64,000 bases of DNA, from contig CALKYE010000114.1 in assembly GCA_938003765.1 (NCBI GenBank), positions 1-64,000 on the forward strand, given 5' to 3'. Position 1 is the stretch's first letter, and the number at the start of each line of letters is the position of its first letter. Positions 55,373-64,000 of this stretch are shown here, one piece after another. Made by a program: the position numbers and the translations under genes. This DNA comes from an uncultured Planctomycetia bacterium (GTDB lineage: Bacteria > Planctomycetota > UBA1135 > GCA-002686595). Below the pieces are notes generated by a model. That model was not told the DNA's origin and made no database searches. It worked only from the letters and a program-made list of their open reading frames with translations.

Positions 55373-55376
<4 letters not shown>
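53523..55376 (-). CDS. membrane protein of the MoxR/ABC cluster, function unknown
   Basis: A 617-residue protein with a signal peptide (LAATLAATLGLLAGPALAG), a periplasmic beta-domain (PAFIELRNDGERTRQAVI), a region like a glutamine-amidotransferase fold (LVVLDSASPWPSAERFEAL) and two membrane spans near residues 340-390 (VFAALLLLFALLIGPVNFIV, AISLSVSVLLLAFGIF). This domain order recurs in planctomycete-type MoxR/ABC clusters in the place of BatD-like genes; no enzyme motif is visible. Coupled on both sides by ATGA overlaps. Confidence 0.75.
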
Positions 55377-56389
<1,013 letters not shown>

Positions 56390-56439
56390 CGATTTCGAGG
56401 TGACCTGGGGTGTTCGGTGGGCCGCTGCGTGCGACGAGA

Positions 56440-57921
56440 TCAACGACCGTCGCCGCCGAAGAACGCTCGCACGGCTTCGCGATGTTGCGGAGCTAGCCGA
56501 CGCTTGGCGCTGGTCTCGCCAGCCGAGAGCGCCGTGGTCTCGCGCTGCGAGGATTCCTGCGTCGGGTCGGCCCGCGGCGCGCTGGCGCTCTCGCCGATCA
56601 ACTGCGAGTGCTCCAGGTCCAACGCGCCGGGAGGCAGCGCCCGTTCGACGAAGCGCTCGGACGCTTGCGCGCTCTCGCCGCTGTAGTTGAGTGAGACGTG
56701 GCCCGGGCCGCGCCCAACGCCACCCGAGCCCGCGGCGAGCGCCGCGCTGGTGCTGTGCGCTACGCCCCCGGCGCAGCCCTTGCCTCGGCCCCGTCATGTG
56801 CCGCCCGGCTTCTTGCAGTTCTCGTCGCACACGTGGTCGGGATCGAGTTCGCCGGCCTCGCCAGGGCGCGCGTCGAGCAGCTCGCTCAGACGCTTGGCGT
56901 CGATCAATCGCGCCGACGCGAGTTTGCCGAGGCGCTCCAGCGTCTTCGCGTCGAGCTGGCGCGAGAGCTTGGCGAGCTGAGCCGAGTCGAGCTGCAGTCC
57001 CGACGGCAAGCTCTCGACGTCCGCGCCCAGGGCCGCCTTCGTCGCGGCCACGTTGCTCTGCTCGAAGCCGCCCTCGTCGAGCTTCGCGAGCGCCGCCTCG
57101 AGCGCCTCCTGCGCGTGGTCGAGGTGCGGATCGCTGGCGGCGAGCGCGAGCTGGCTCGACGCGCTCTCCGCCGCATCCAGCGCGCGCGCCGCTTCGTCGG
57201 CGAGCCGATCCTCGAGCCGATCGAGCGCTTCGAACGCGCTGTCGAAGCGTTCGTTCTCAGCGCTCTCGGACACGCGCTCGAGGCGCTCGCGCAGCTCCTG
57301 TTCGAGCTCGGGTTCGAGCTCGAGCGACTCGGTGAGCACGGCGAGTTGCTCCTCGACGCGCTCGAGGGCGTGCTGGGTCACGGTCGGCCCGGGCCCGCCG
57401 TCGATGCGCGGCGTCGGAATCCACAACGCCGCGAGCAGGAACGCTCCGCCGGCGCACGTTCGCGCGAGCGCGCGTCGCCACGGCGCACGAGGCAGTCGCG
57501 CGAGCGCGAGTTCGATCCGCTCGGCCGCGCGTGGCGACCAGACGCTGCTCCCGAGTTCGGCTTCCGTGAGCACCTCACCGCTCGCGCCCCCGTTGACGTC
57601 GAGCCAGGCCGCAGCCTGCGCGTCCGTGGGGCGCGCGCGCCAGGCGCTGAATCCGGCGCTCAGCGCGGACACGCCGAGCGCGAGCGCGAACGGAACCCAC
57701 GGCGCCGTCGCGTGCGGCTCGAAGCTGCGGCTGGTGAGGACCAGAGTCCCGGCTACGGCGCTCGAGAGCAGAGCCGCGCGGCCGAAATGCTCGACACCGC
57801 TCGCGAGCGCGCGTCGTACGCGCAGTCGCTCGCGCGCGCGCTCGAGCGGCGGCGAGACTGCGGTCGGTGCGCGAGCAGACGCGGAGTCCACCTGATCATG
57901 GTAGCGGGGACTGCGCGCCAT
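56440..57921 (-). CDS. coiled-coil membrane protein with in-frame TGA (candidate recoding or nonsense)
   Basis: A frame of 493 codons interrupted once by TGA (56796-56794, codon 376). Before it: three hydrophobic segments (about 45-65, 72-92, 152-172) and a charged coiled coil to residue 350, then CDENCKKPGGT. After TGA the same frame goes on: RGRGKGCAGGVAHST, GVGRGPGHVSLNYSGES, ALPPGALDLEHSQLIG and RRLAPQHREAVRAFFGG, ending in TGA at 56440. That tail, as far as I recall, is the normal C-terminus of planctomycete proteins of this kind, so the frame is coding on both sides. With readthrough the gap to MoxR is 50 bases; without it, 404 in an otherwise packed operon. TGA lies in a Cys-rich stretch (C-x3-C-x6-TGA-x6-C) and a GGG-loop hairpin follows at 24 bases. 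Options: Sec, programmed readthrough, point mutation, or sequence error. Confidence 0.65.
56759..56777 (-). promoter_or_regulatory. SECIS-like hairpin downstream of the TGA at 56794
   Basis: On the coding (minus) strand GCTGCGCC / GGCGTAGC form an 8-bp stem with one G-T wobble and a GGG loop; 24 bases separate the TGA from the loop. Loop and distance fit bacterial SECIS rules, but hairpins of this strength are common in such G+C-rich DNA. Confidence 0.35.
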
Positions 57922-57928
57922 ACACGCC

Positions 57929-60900
57929 TCACAGCCGCACGTTGAGTTTGCGCTCGGGCTGACCCGTGAGCGTCACCGGCTTGTTGATGGCCTTGCCATC
58001 CGGTCCGCGCACGATCACTCGGTAGCGACCCGGCGCGAGCGGCCCGACGCGCTGCTCGCGGCTGGAGAACAGGCCCTTCTGGAAAGCCTCCATGATGGCG
58101 GCCATCGAGACCATGCCGTTGACCTGGCGACCTTGGTCGTCGAGCACTTCGACCGAGCACTCGAGCAGCTCGCCTTCGTCGTTCGACAGGCTCACGAGCA
58201 GCATCGTCGCAGGCGCGAGCGAGAGCGCGACTTCGCCCACCTCGCCGTCGCGCACGCGCACCGGCGCGCTGTCGGCGCTGGCTTCGCTGGCCGTCCGCGC
58301 GAGCACGCTGTACGCGCCCGGCTCGAGCCCGTCGTAGACGAACTTGCCCGCCGCGTCGGTGACGATCATCGAGAAGCGCTCGAGGCTGCGACCCTGCTCG
58401 TCGCGCAGGAAGATCGTGGCGCCGCTGGCCGGCGCGCCGTCCGCCGCGCGCACGACGCCCGTCACCTTGCCCGGCTTGCGCAGCTTGAAGTCGATGCCCT
58501 CGACGATCTCGTTCTCGCGCACGACGACGCCGCTCCTCAGTTGGCGCCCGCTGGTCGAGGTGCCCTCGCCGAACATCCCGCCGAACGGCGCGCCGCCGAC
58601 CGCGACCGTGTACTCGCCCGGCTTGAGCCAGTCGAGCGCGTAGCGTCCGTCGGTGTCGGTCGTGATCTCGCTGTAGTGCTCGCCGAACATGGTGGAGTTC
58701 TTCACCGGCCCGTCGATGAACAGCGTCACGCGCGCCTTGGCGGCCGGCTGGCCATCGGGCTGGAGCACGCGCCCGCGCACGCCGCCTCCGGGAAGGTCGA
58801 TGTCGAAGCGGTGCTCGCGCGTCTGCGGGACGTCGACGCTGCGCGAGACCGTCTGCTGCTCCGCGGCTTCGCCCAGCTTCTGGATCGTGAGCATGTAGCG
58901 ACCGGGCTGGCGCAGTTCGGTGCGGTACTGCCCTGCGCCGTCGGAGCGCACGAACTTCATCGCCTCCATGCCGCCGCTGCCGTCGGCCATCAAGACGATG
59001 AACGCGCCCGCCACCGGCGCGCCTCCGTGCCGCACTTCGCCGAAGAGCGTCACGGGGTCCTTGGGCGGCGCGCCGAGCACGACCTCGACGTCTTCGCCGT
59101 CGACGACGCGCACCGAACTCATCTGCAGGTCGCCGAGCATGCTCATCACGTCGGCTTCCGCGTCCTGGCCGCGCATCTGTCCGCTCTGGCGCGGCATGTG
59201 GACCACGTTCCAATCCCCGGCCGGCAGGTGCGCGACGACGAACTCGCCGCGCGAGTCGGACTTGGCGAAGTTCTGATTGAGCGGGTCGGCGCCCGACTGC
59301 ACTTGGATCGTCGAGCCCGTAGCCGGCTCGCCCTTGGAGTTGAAGACCTTGCCGAGGATCCGGCCGCCGCGTCGCAGCACCAGCACGACCTCGGTGAGGT
59401 CGCTCTCGGGCTCGACCTCCGCGGTGTACGGCTCGCTCTCCGCGAAGTCGTGACGGCGCGCGACGATCACGCGCGGACCGGCCTCGAGGCCGCTCAGGCT
59501 GAAGCGGCCTTGCGAATCGCTCAGCGCGCTGGGGAGCGACAGGCCGCCCTCCTCTTCCTCGATGCGCACGTTGCGCATCATCTCCGCCATGTTGAGCTTC
59601 AACGTGACCTCGGCGTTCGCGACGGGCGCTCCGCTGGGATCACGCACGACGCCGCGGATCACGCCTCCGCGCTGGAGCACGATCTCGAGCGGCGCCGGCG
59701 GCGACTCCGCCGAGATCTTCACCTCGATCGGAGCGCTGCGCGGGTAGCCCTCGGCCGCCACGTCGATCAGCCACTCGCCCAGCGAGAGGCCGCCCAGTTC
59801 GAAGCTGCCATCCGCGGAGTCGGCCACCTTCTTCTTGCGCCGCTCGCCGCCCATGCCAGGGATCGGACCGCCGGTCTGCTGTCGGGCGCTGACCACGAAG
59901 TTCGTCAGCGGCTCCTCGCGTGTGTTGCGCACGATTCCGGTGACGGAGAGCGGCGCGTTCAGCACGAGCTCGACGTCCTCCGCGCCGGGCGCAACGTGAT
60001 CCGCGCGCGCCGACCAGGCCTCCGTATCGTCTCGCTGCGCCGTCTTGCCGCCGGGCGTCGCCAGTGCTCGCACCGTGAACGGACCCTTGCCCAAGCCTGT
60101 GACGCGGAAGCGGCCCTCGGCGTCGGTGGTGGCTTTGCCTTCGGCGCCCTGCATGGCGTTGAACGCGCCCATGCCGCCCAGCGCGGTGACGTCGAAGCCC
60201 ACATGCACCTCGACGTCCGGCGCGACTCGTCCGTCAGCCCAGGTGAGTCGACCGGCGATGCTGGCGCCGCTGCGCATCTCGATCGTCAGTTCCGGAGCGA
60301 GTTCGCCGTCGACGATCGTCGCCGTGGCGTCGCTCTCCAGGCGTCCGTCGGCTTTCACGCGCAACTGCGTGGGCCCCGCCGGCAGGTGCGCGAGCACGAA
60401 GCCGCCGTTGGACTCGCTCTTGGTCGTGCGCACCTTGAAGCCGCCTTGCCCGAACATCTCGGGGTCGATGCGCGCGACGAGCTCCGCGCCGGCAATGGGC
60501 TTCCCGTCCTCGTCGACGACCTTGCCACGCAGCTCGCCGCCGTTGACGAGTCGCACATCGAGCGTGGTGCGCACGCCGGCCGCGACGCTGAAGCGCTCGC
60601 TCTTGTGCGCGGCGAGCAGCTCCGGCCGCAGGCGCAGGTCGTAGTCGGACTGCGTATCCACGCCGCGGAACTCGAACTCGAGGGACGGCGCGGGGCGCGT
60701 CACGTGCTCGCGCGGTCGGTTCGCGCTGGCGGCGCGGGCGACGTTCGCAAGTTGCAACGCATCGAACTGCAAGGTCAGGTCGCATTTCGCGAGGTCGCGC
60801 TGCGCGGCGCTGGCGTCGTTCGGCACGACCAGGCGTCCGACGACCCAGGCGCCCAACAGCGCTTCCAGGCGCACCTCGTCGACGCTCCGGTTGGCGCCGA

Positions 60901-61426
60901 GTTCGACTCCGTGGCGCGAGAAGCAGTAGCGGGCGCGAAGCGCGACCCACGCTTCGCCTTCGGCGGGCGCCTGGACCGCGAAGCGTCCCTGTGCTTCGAC
61001 CGGCGCGCGTGCGACGAGGCGCTCGAGCGCGTCGAGCTCGTGCTCGGGAGTGTCGAGTGCGAGCTGCTGCGGGTCGCCGGCGCCCTTGAAGACGAGCACC
61101 TCGAGTTGTTCGTCGATCGGCAGGCCAGCGGGAATCGCCACGGTCCCGCGGAGCGTCACGGACTCTCCCTCGACGCGTTCGATGCGCGGCGTCTCGCTCC
61201 GCGTCGTTGCGCCCGGCGCGACCTCGTCGATCGCCTCCGGCCCCGCAGCACTCGCTTCATTCGAGCTCGGCGCGCTCGGCTCGGTCGCACCCGATCCGCC
61301 GGGGCGGGCTGGCGCGCTCACCTGCGCGGGCGTCGGGTCGCTGTCGTTGAACTGAAGCCAGGCGTAGAGACAAGCGATCAGGGCTGCGAGCGCGAGGAAC
61401 GCCACGGCCGGTGAGGTCGGCTTCAT
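57929..61426 (-). CDS. large exported carboxypeptidase-regulatory-like repeat protein
   Basis: A 1165-residue protein with an N-terminal signal anchor (VAFLALAALIACLYAWLQF), a Ser/Ala/Pro/Glu-rich linker and then about nine CarboxypepD_reg/Cna-B-like repeats: GKVVDEDGKPIAGAELV, GVVRDPSGAPVANAEVT, GKVFNSKGEPATGSTIQ, GRVLQPDGQPAAKARVT and GVVRAADGAPASGATIF, each ending in a phrase such as LPAGPTQLRV or LEPGAYSVL. Catalytic residues are not seen; a structural or adhesive role outside the cell is inferred. It is the first gene of the minus-strand MoxR cluster and is seven bases from the next gene. A paralogue-like protein lies at 2351-5974. Confidence 0.83.
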   Translation of the reverse strand: MKPTSPAVAFLALAALIACLYAWLQFNDSDPTPAQVSAPARPGGSGATEPSAPSSNEASAAGPEAIDEVAPGATTRSETPRIERVEGESVTLRGTVAIPAGLPIDEQLEVLVFKGAGDPQQLALDTPEHELDALERLVARAPVEAQGRFAVQAPAEGEAWVALRARYCFSRHGVELGANRSVDEVRLEALLGAWVVGRLVVPNDASAAQRDLAKCDLTLQFDALQLANVARAASANRPREHVTRPAPSLEFEFRGVDTQSDYDLRLRPELLAAHKSERFSVAAGVRTTLDVRLVNGGELRGKVVDEDGKPIAGAELVARIDPEMFGQGGFKVRTTKSESNGGFVLAHLPAGPTQLRVKADGRLESDATATIVDGELAPELTIEMRSGASIAGRLTWADGRVAPDVEVHVGFDVTALGGMGAFNAMQGAEGKATTDAEGRFRVTGLGKGPFTVRALATPGGKTAQRDDTEAWSARADHVAPGAEDVELVLNAPLSVTGIVRNTREEPLTNFVVSARQQTGGPIPGMGGERRKKKVADSADGSFELGGLSLGEWLIDVAAEGYPRSAPIEVKISAESPPAPLEIVLQRGGVIRGVVRDPSGAPVANAEVTLKLNMAEMMRNVRIEEEEGGLSLPSALSDSQGRFSLSGLEAGPRVIVARRHDFAESEPYTAEVEPESDLTEVVLVLRRGGRILGKVFNSKGEPATGSTIQVQSGADPLNQNFAKSDSRGEFVVAHLPAGDWNVVHMPRQSGQMRGQDAEADVMSMLGDLQMSSVRVVDGEDVEVVLGAPPKDPVTLFGEVRHGGAPVAGAFIVLMADGSGGMEAMKFVRSDGAGQYRTELRQPGRYMLTIQKLGEAAEQQTVSRSVDVPQTREHRFDIDLPGGGVRGRVLQPDGQPAAKARVTLFIDGPVKNSTMFGEHYSEITTDTDGRYALDWLKPGEYTVAVGGAPFGGMFGEGTSTSGRQLRSGVVVRENEIVEGIDFKLRKPGKVTGVVRAADGAPASGATIFLRDEQGRSLERFSMIVTDAAGKFVYDGLEPGAYSVLARTASEASADSAPVRVRDGEVGEVALSLAPATMLLVSLSNDEGELLECSVEVLDDQGRQVNGMVSMAAIMEAFQKGLFSSREQRVGPLAPGRYRVIVRGPDGKAINKPVTLTGQPERKLNVRL

Positions 61427-61701
61427 CGAGAGGGCGAGCGCCGCTGGGCGAGCGGCGTCGAGGGGGGAGGTGCGGATCAACGCCTGCGCGCGAAGGGGCT
61501 GAGGCGCGCAGGGGCTCGGATCCCCAAGTAACGAAAGGTGTGCCGCGGAGGATACGCGCGATTTGCGCGGATCTGGCGCAGCGATTCGGCGCCGCAGCCG
61601 CGCGCGCGAGCAGGAGTTGCCGAAGCTCGCGTCAGGCGCGCGAGCCCGCGGCCCGCGAAGGTCGAGCTCGTTCGAAGAGCGGCGACGCGCGGTGAACTCG
61701 A
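61427..61701. other. 275-base upstream region of the MoxR cluster
   Basis: Contains a perfect 7-bp hairpin at 61439-61457 (CGCCGCT / AGCGGCG, loop GGGCG) 12 bases before the ATG of the repeat protein, similar in place to the leader hairpin at 2308-2330. No convincing promoter box or small gene. Confidence 0.45.
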
Positions 61702-62484
61702 TCAGCGGCCGAGTTCGCGCAACAAGCGTTGCAGAGCTGCTTCGAGGTCGAGCTGGCTCGTGTCGAGGTGCAGCGCGCAACGGCGGTACTGCGGCTCTCG
61801 CTCCGCGAGCAGTCGTCGCAGCTCGTCCATCGCTCGCGGCCGTCCGCGCATCGGACGCTCGTCGCCCTGAGCTGCGACACGCGCGAGGTGGTCCTCGGGG
61901 CTGGCGTGGAGCCACACGGTGTGGCAAGTGGCCAGGAGACGTTCGAACGTCGCGGGCGCGCTGGCGATCGAGCCTCCCGTCGCGATCACGACGCGCTCGC
62001 CCTCCGCGAGCACTTGCTCGAGCGCTTCGGACTCCCAGCGCCGGAAGCCGAGACTGCCGTGCAGCTCGAAGATCGACGCCGTCGACATGCCGGCCAGCTC
62101 CTCGATCCGCCGGTCGAGCTCGACGAACGGGACTTCGAGCTCGAGCGCCAAGCGCCGGCCGAGTGTCGACTTGCCCGCGCCACGCAGGCCGACCAGCGCG
62201 ATGCGCTCGGCGACGCGAGTGGGGATGTCGAGCAGCTCGCTGGGACGTGCGCCGAGGGCGTGCGCGAGCGCCGCCAGCTTGGCGACGGACAGGTTCGCGC
62301 GGCCGGCCTCCGCCTCGGTGACGTGGCGGCGACTGACGCCGGAGCGCTCGGCCAGTTCGGAGACCGTCCAGCCGCGGCGCTCGCGCGCGGACCGGACACG
62401 CTTTCCGACTCCGCGCAGGAAGGCGGCCACGTCGGACGGAGCAAATTCGACGGGCTGGGGTTGCAGGTCGGGAGATTGAGCCAT
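61702..62484 (-). CDS. boxR: BoxR/BzdR-like regulator: HTH (XRE) fused to shikimate-kinase-like domain
   Basis: A 260-residue repressor. Residues 18-85 are an XRE helix-turn-helix (RRGWTVSELAERSGVSRRHVTEAEAGRANLSV is the recognition region in overlapping pieces). Residues 92-260 resemble shikimate kinase, with Walker A GLRGAGKSTLG and VELDRRIEEL. In BzdR/BoxR this domain binds benzoyl-CoA instead of phosphorylating shikimate, releasing the DNA. Its place, divergent from boxC, fits that role. ATG 62484 gives normal length (BzdR and BoxR are near 300). Confidence 0.9.
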   Translation of the reverse strand: MAQSPDLQPQPVEFAPSDVAAFLRGVGKRVRSARERRGWTVSELAERSGVSRRHVTEAEAGRANLSVAKLAALAHALGARPSELLDIPTRVAERIALVGLRGAGKSTLGRRLALELEVPFVELDRRIEELAGMSTASIFELHGSLGFRRWESEALEQVLAEGERVVIATGGSIASAPATFERLLATCHTVWLHASPEDHLARVAAQGDERPMRGRPRAMDELRRLLAEREPQYRRCALHLDTSQLDLEAALQRLLRELGR

Positions 62485-62509
62485 AAACTGCGCTTCGGCG
62501 GCGCTTGTA

Positions 62510-62525
62510 GGGCATTATATTGCCC
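62510..62525. promoter_or_regulatory. inverted-repeat operator candidate between boxR and boxC
   Basis: GGGCA (62510-62514), six bases TTATAT, TGCCC (62521-62525). The match continues imperfectly outward (8 of 10 positions per arm, TTGTAGGGCA versus the complement of TGCCCAACAG). It covers the -10 boxes of both directions, as expected for a repressor site. Confidence 0.5.
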
Positions 62526-62542
62526 AACAGACGCCTTCGCAA
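62514..62542 (-). promoter_or_regulatory. promoter of boxR
   Basis: On the minus strand TTGCGA (62542-62537) and a perfect TATAAT (62519-62514) are spaced by 17 bases, 30 bases before the boxR ATG. On the plus strand TATATT (62516-62521) could be the -10 of boxC, with a poor -35 (TTCGGC, 62494-62499). Confidence 0.55.
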
Positions 62543-62644
62543 GCCGCTGCGGCGGCGCTGCTCGACCGTGTGTCGCGCCCGGCATGGGCGCGGTCGCGGC
62601 GAGTCGCTTCCAACTCGAACCGACGACCCCGAAAGCACGACGCC

Positions 62645-64000
62645 GTGGCCGCCACTGCCGCTCCGACCCAACCGGTCTCCTTCCAGACGCACCCCAGCCG
62701 CTACAAGCACTGGCAACTGTCGATCGACGGCGACGTCGCGACGCTGCGCATGAACGTGCAGCCGCTCGAGGGCCAGCGCGAGGGCTACGAGCTCAAGCTC
62801 AACAGCTACGACATCGGCGTCGACGTCGAGCTGAACGACGCGGTGCAGCGCCTGCGCTTCGAGCACCCCCAGGTGCGTTGCGTCGTGCTCACCGGCTCGC
62901 TCGACCGCGTGTTCTGCGCGGGCGCGAACATCGTGATGCTGCGCACCAGCACGCACGGCTTCAAAGTCAACTTCTGCAAGTACACCAACGAGACGCGTCT
63001 GGGCATCGAAGACGCCAGCGCGACGAGCGGCATCCGCTTCCTCGCCGCGCTCAACGGCACGGCCTCGGGCGGCGGGTACGAACTCGCGCTGGCGTGCGAC
63101 AAGATCCTGCTCGTGGACGACCGCAACAGCGCGGTGAGCTTCCCTGAAGTGCCGCTGCTGGGCGTGCTGCCGGGCACCGGCGGCCTCACGCGCATCACCG
63201 ACAAGCGCAAGATCCGCCGCGATCACTGCGACGTGTTCTCGACCGTCGCCGAGGGCATCAAGGGCAAGCGCGCCGTCGAGTGGAACCTGGTCGACGCGAT
63301 CGCGCCGCTGTCGAAGTGGAACGAGTCCGTGGGCGCGATGGCGCGCGAACTCGCCGACAGCGTGCCGCAGCGCGCGACGAAGGGCGTCGAACTCGACGAG
63401 GTGAAGGCGCAGGACGAAGGCGACGTGCGGCGCTACTCGTACGTCGAAGTGAAGCACGACCGCGCGCAGAAGCTGGTCGAGCTCACGCTCACCGCGCCGG
63501 CGACGTGCGCGAAGAGCGCGGACGAAGCGCTCGCGCAGGGCGCGAAGTGGTGGATCCTGCGCGCGATGCGCGAACTCGACGACGCGCTGTGCCACCTGCG
63601 CTTCAACGAGCCGGACACCGCGCTGATCCTGCTGCGCGTGAAGGGCTCGGCCGCGACGCTCGCGACCACGGACGAACTGCTCGCGAAGAACGAGAACTGG
63701 TTCGTGAACGAAGTGCGCCAGTACGTGCGCCGCACGCTCAAGCGCGTCGACAACATGGCCAAGAGCCTGTATGCCGTCGCGGACGAAGGCACGTGCTTCG
63801 TCGGGACGGGACTCGAACTCGCGCTGGCCTGCGATCGCATCTACGTGCTCGACGACTCCGACCGCCCGGTGCACATGGGCGTCACCAGCGCCAACCGCGG
63901 CATGTTCCCGATGTCGAACGGGATCTCGCGACTCGAGACGCGCTTCCTCGGCACGCCGGAGAAGGTGGGGGAGGTGCTCGCGCAGGGCGTCAGCTTCGAT
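62645..64000 (+). CDS. boxC: benzoyl-CoA-dihydrodiol lyase, 3' partial
   Basis: The first 452 codons of BoxC (full length about 550); the gene runs off the right edge. It belongs to the crotonase superfamily and opens 2,3-epoxybenzoyl-CoA hydrolytically in the aerobic benzoyl-CoA pathway. Typical text: VVLTGSLDRVFCAGANIVML, LNGTASGGGYELALACDKI, FPEVPLLGVLPGTGGLTRITDKRKIRRD, GTCFVGTGLELALACDRIYV. GTG 62645 is the first credible start after the operator region. boxA/boxB are not in view and may follow outside the window. Confidence 0.92.
   Translation, partial: MAATAAPTQPVSFQTHPSRYKHWQLSIDGDVATLRMNVQPLEGQREGYELKLNSYDIGVDVELNDAVQRLRFEHPQVRCVVLTGSLDRVFCAGANIVMLRTSTHGFKVNFCKYTNETRLGIEDASATSGIRFLAALNGTASGGGYELALACDKILLVDDRNSAVSFPEVPLLGVLPGTGGLTRITDKRKIRRDHCDVFSTVAEGIKGKRAVEWNLVDAIAPLSKWNESVGAMARELADSVPQRATKGVELDEVKAQDEGDVRRYSYVEVKHDRAQKLVELTLTAPATCAKSADEALAQGAKWWILRAMRELDDALCHLRFNEPDTALILLRVKGSAATLATTDELLAKNENWFVNEVRQYVRRTLKRVDNMAKSLYAVADEGTCFVGTGLELALACDRIYVLDDSDRPVHMGVTSANRGMFPMSNGISRLETRFLGTPEKVGEVLAQGVSFD

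Noticed and set aside
58133..61414. Open frame of more than 1000 codons on the plus strand
   Set aside because: Exactly antisense to the recognisable repeat protein at 57929-61426; composition is typical of a shadow frame.

Overview
The window is one contiguous piece of a very G+C-rich bacterial chromosome: third codon positions are almost all G or C, most genes stop at TGA, and GTG starts are common. I saw no rRNA, tRNA, insertion sequence, prophage or CRISPR array. The mix of large secreted carboxypeptidase-regulatory-like proteins, a SUMF1/sulfatase-modifying-type protein, parvulin and HEAT-repeat lipoproteins, an A2-type cytochrome oxidase cluster with DUF420, and a MoxR/DUF58/BatA-like/ABC cluster suggests an uncultured, aerobic, Planctomycetota-like organism. 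That placement is an inference from gene content; no marker gene is present.

Layout. 1-10.9 kb: end of an NtrY-like histidine kinase, an epimerase, a small membrane protein, a 1207-residue carboxypeptidase-regulatory-like protein, a secreted PLD protein, a parvulin protein carrying an HExxH motif, a lipoprotein and a GHMP sugar kinase. 11-20.1 kb: a Pro-rich/Trp-rich/TPR exported protein, a secreted unknown coupled to an aminotransferase, a HEAT lipoprotein, leucine dehydrogenase, a DUF3108 protein with two CxxC motifs, and a YgfZ/GcvT-like folate protein. 20.5-28.4 kb: a respiratory operon (diheme cytochrome c, coxB, coxA, ctaA, ctaB, coxC, coxD, DUF420) ending in a small membrane protein whose frame is crossed by an in-frame TGA. 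28.5-34.2 kb: a propeller-like unknown, a SUMF1 protein, an HD-GYP response regulator and an RluA pseudouridine synthase. 34.4-45.5 kb: a glycogen cluster (glycogen synthase-phosphorylase fusion, GH57, GT4 glycosyltransferase, debranching enzyme) interrupted by a coiled-coil membrane protein. 45.6-61.4 kb: two von Willebrand/BatA-like genes facing a tightly packed minus-strand cluster (carboxypeptidase-regulatory protein, a coiled-coil membrane protein also crossed by an in-frame TGA, a BatD-position protein, MoxR, ABC ATPase and permease, DUF58). 61.7-64 kb: a BoxR/BzdR-like regulator divergent from boxC of the aerobic benzoyl-CoA (box) pathway, which runs off the right edge.

Most interesting signal. 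Two separate reading frames on opposite strands are each broken once by TGA, stay open in the same frame with family-like sequence after it, and carry a GG-loop hairpin at a bacterial SECIS-like distance downstream. The first (28079-28381) places TGA where a CxxC motif would begin (TGA-D-S-C), just after a signal peptide and before one membrane span, at the end of the cytochrome oxidase operon: a candidate periplasmic UxxC selenoprotein. The second (56440-57921) would restore about 118 residues and close a 400-base hole in an otherwise gapless operon. No selenium machinery lies in the window, so selenocysteine decoding is an inference that needs the rest of the genome.

How the genes work together. 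The cox block encodes catalytic subunits, heme A synthesis and an electron donor for one oxygen reductase. The glycogen block encodes synthesis, phosphorolysis, debranching and branching/hydrolysis. The MoxR/vWA/ABC block looks like one envelope-associated chaperone/transport module. boxR-boxC shows that the cell probably degrades aromatic acids via benzoyl-CoA with oxygen available.
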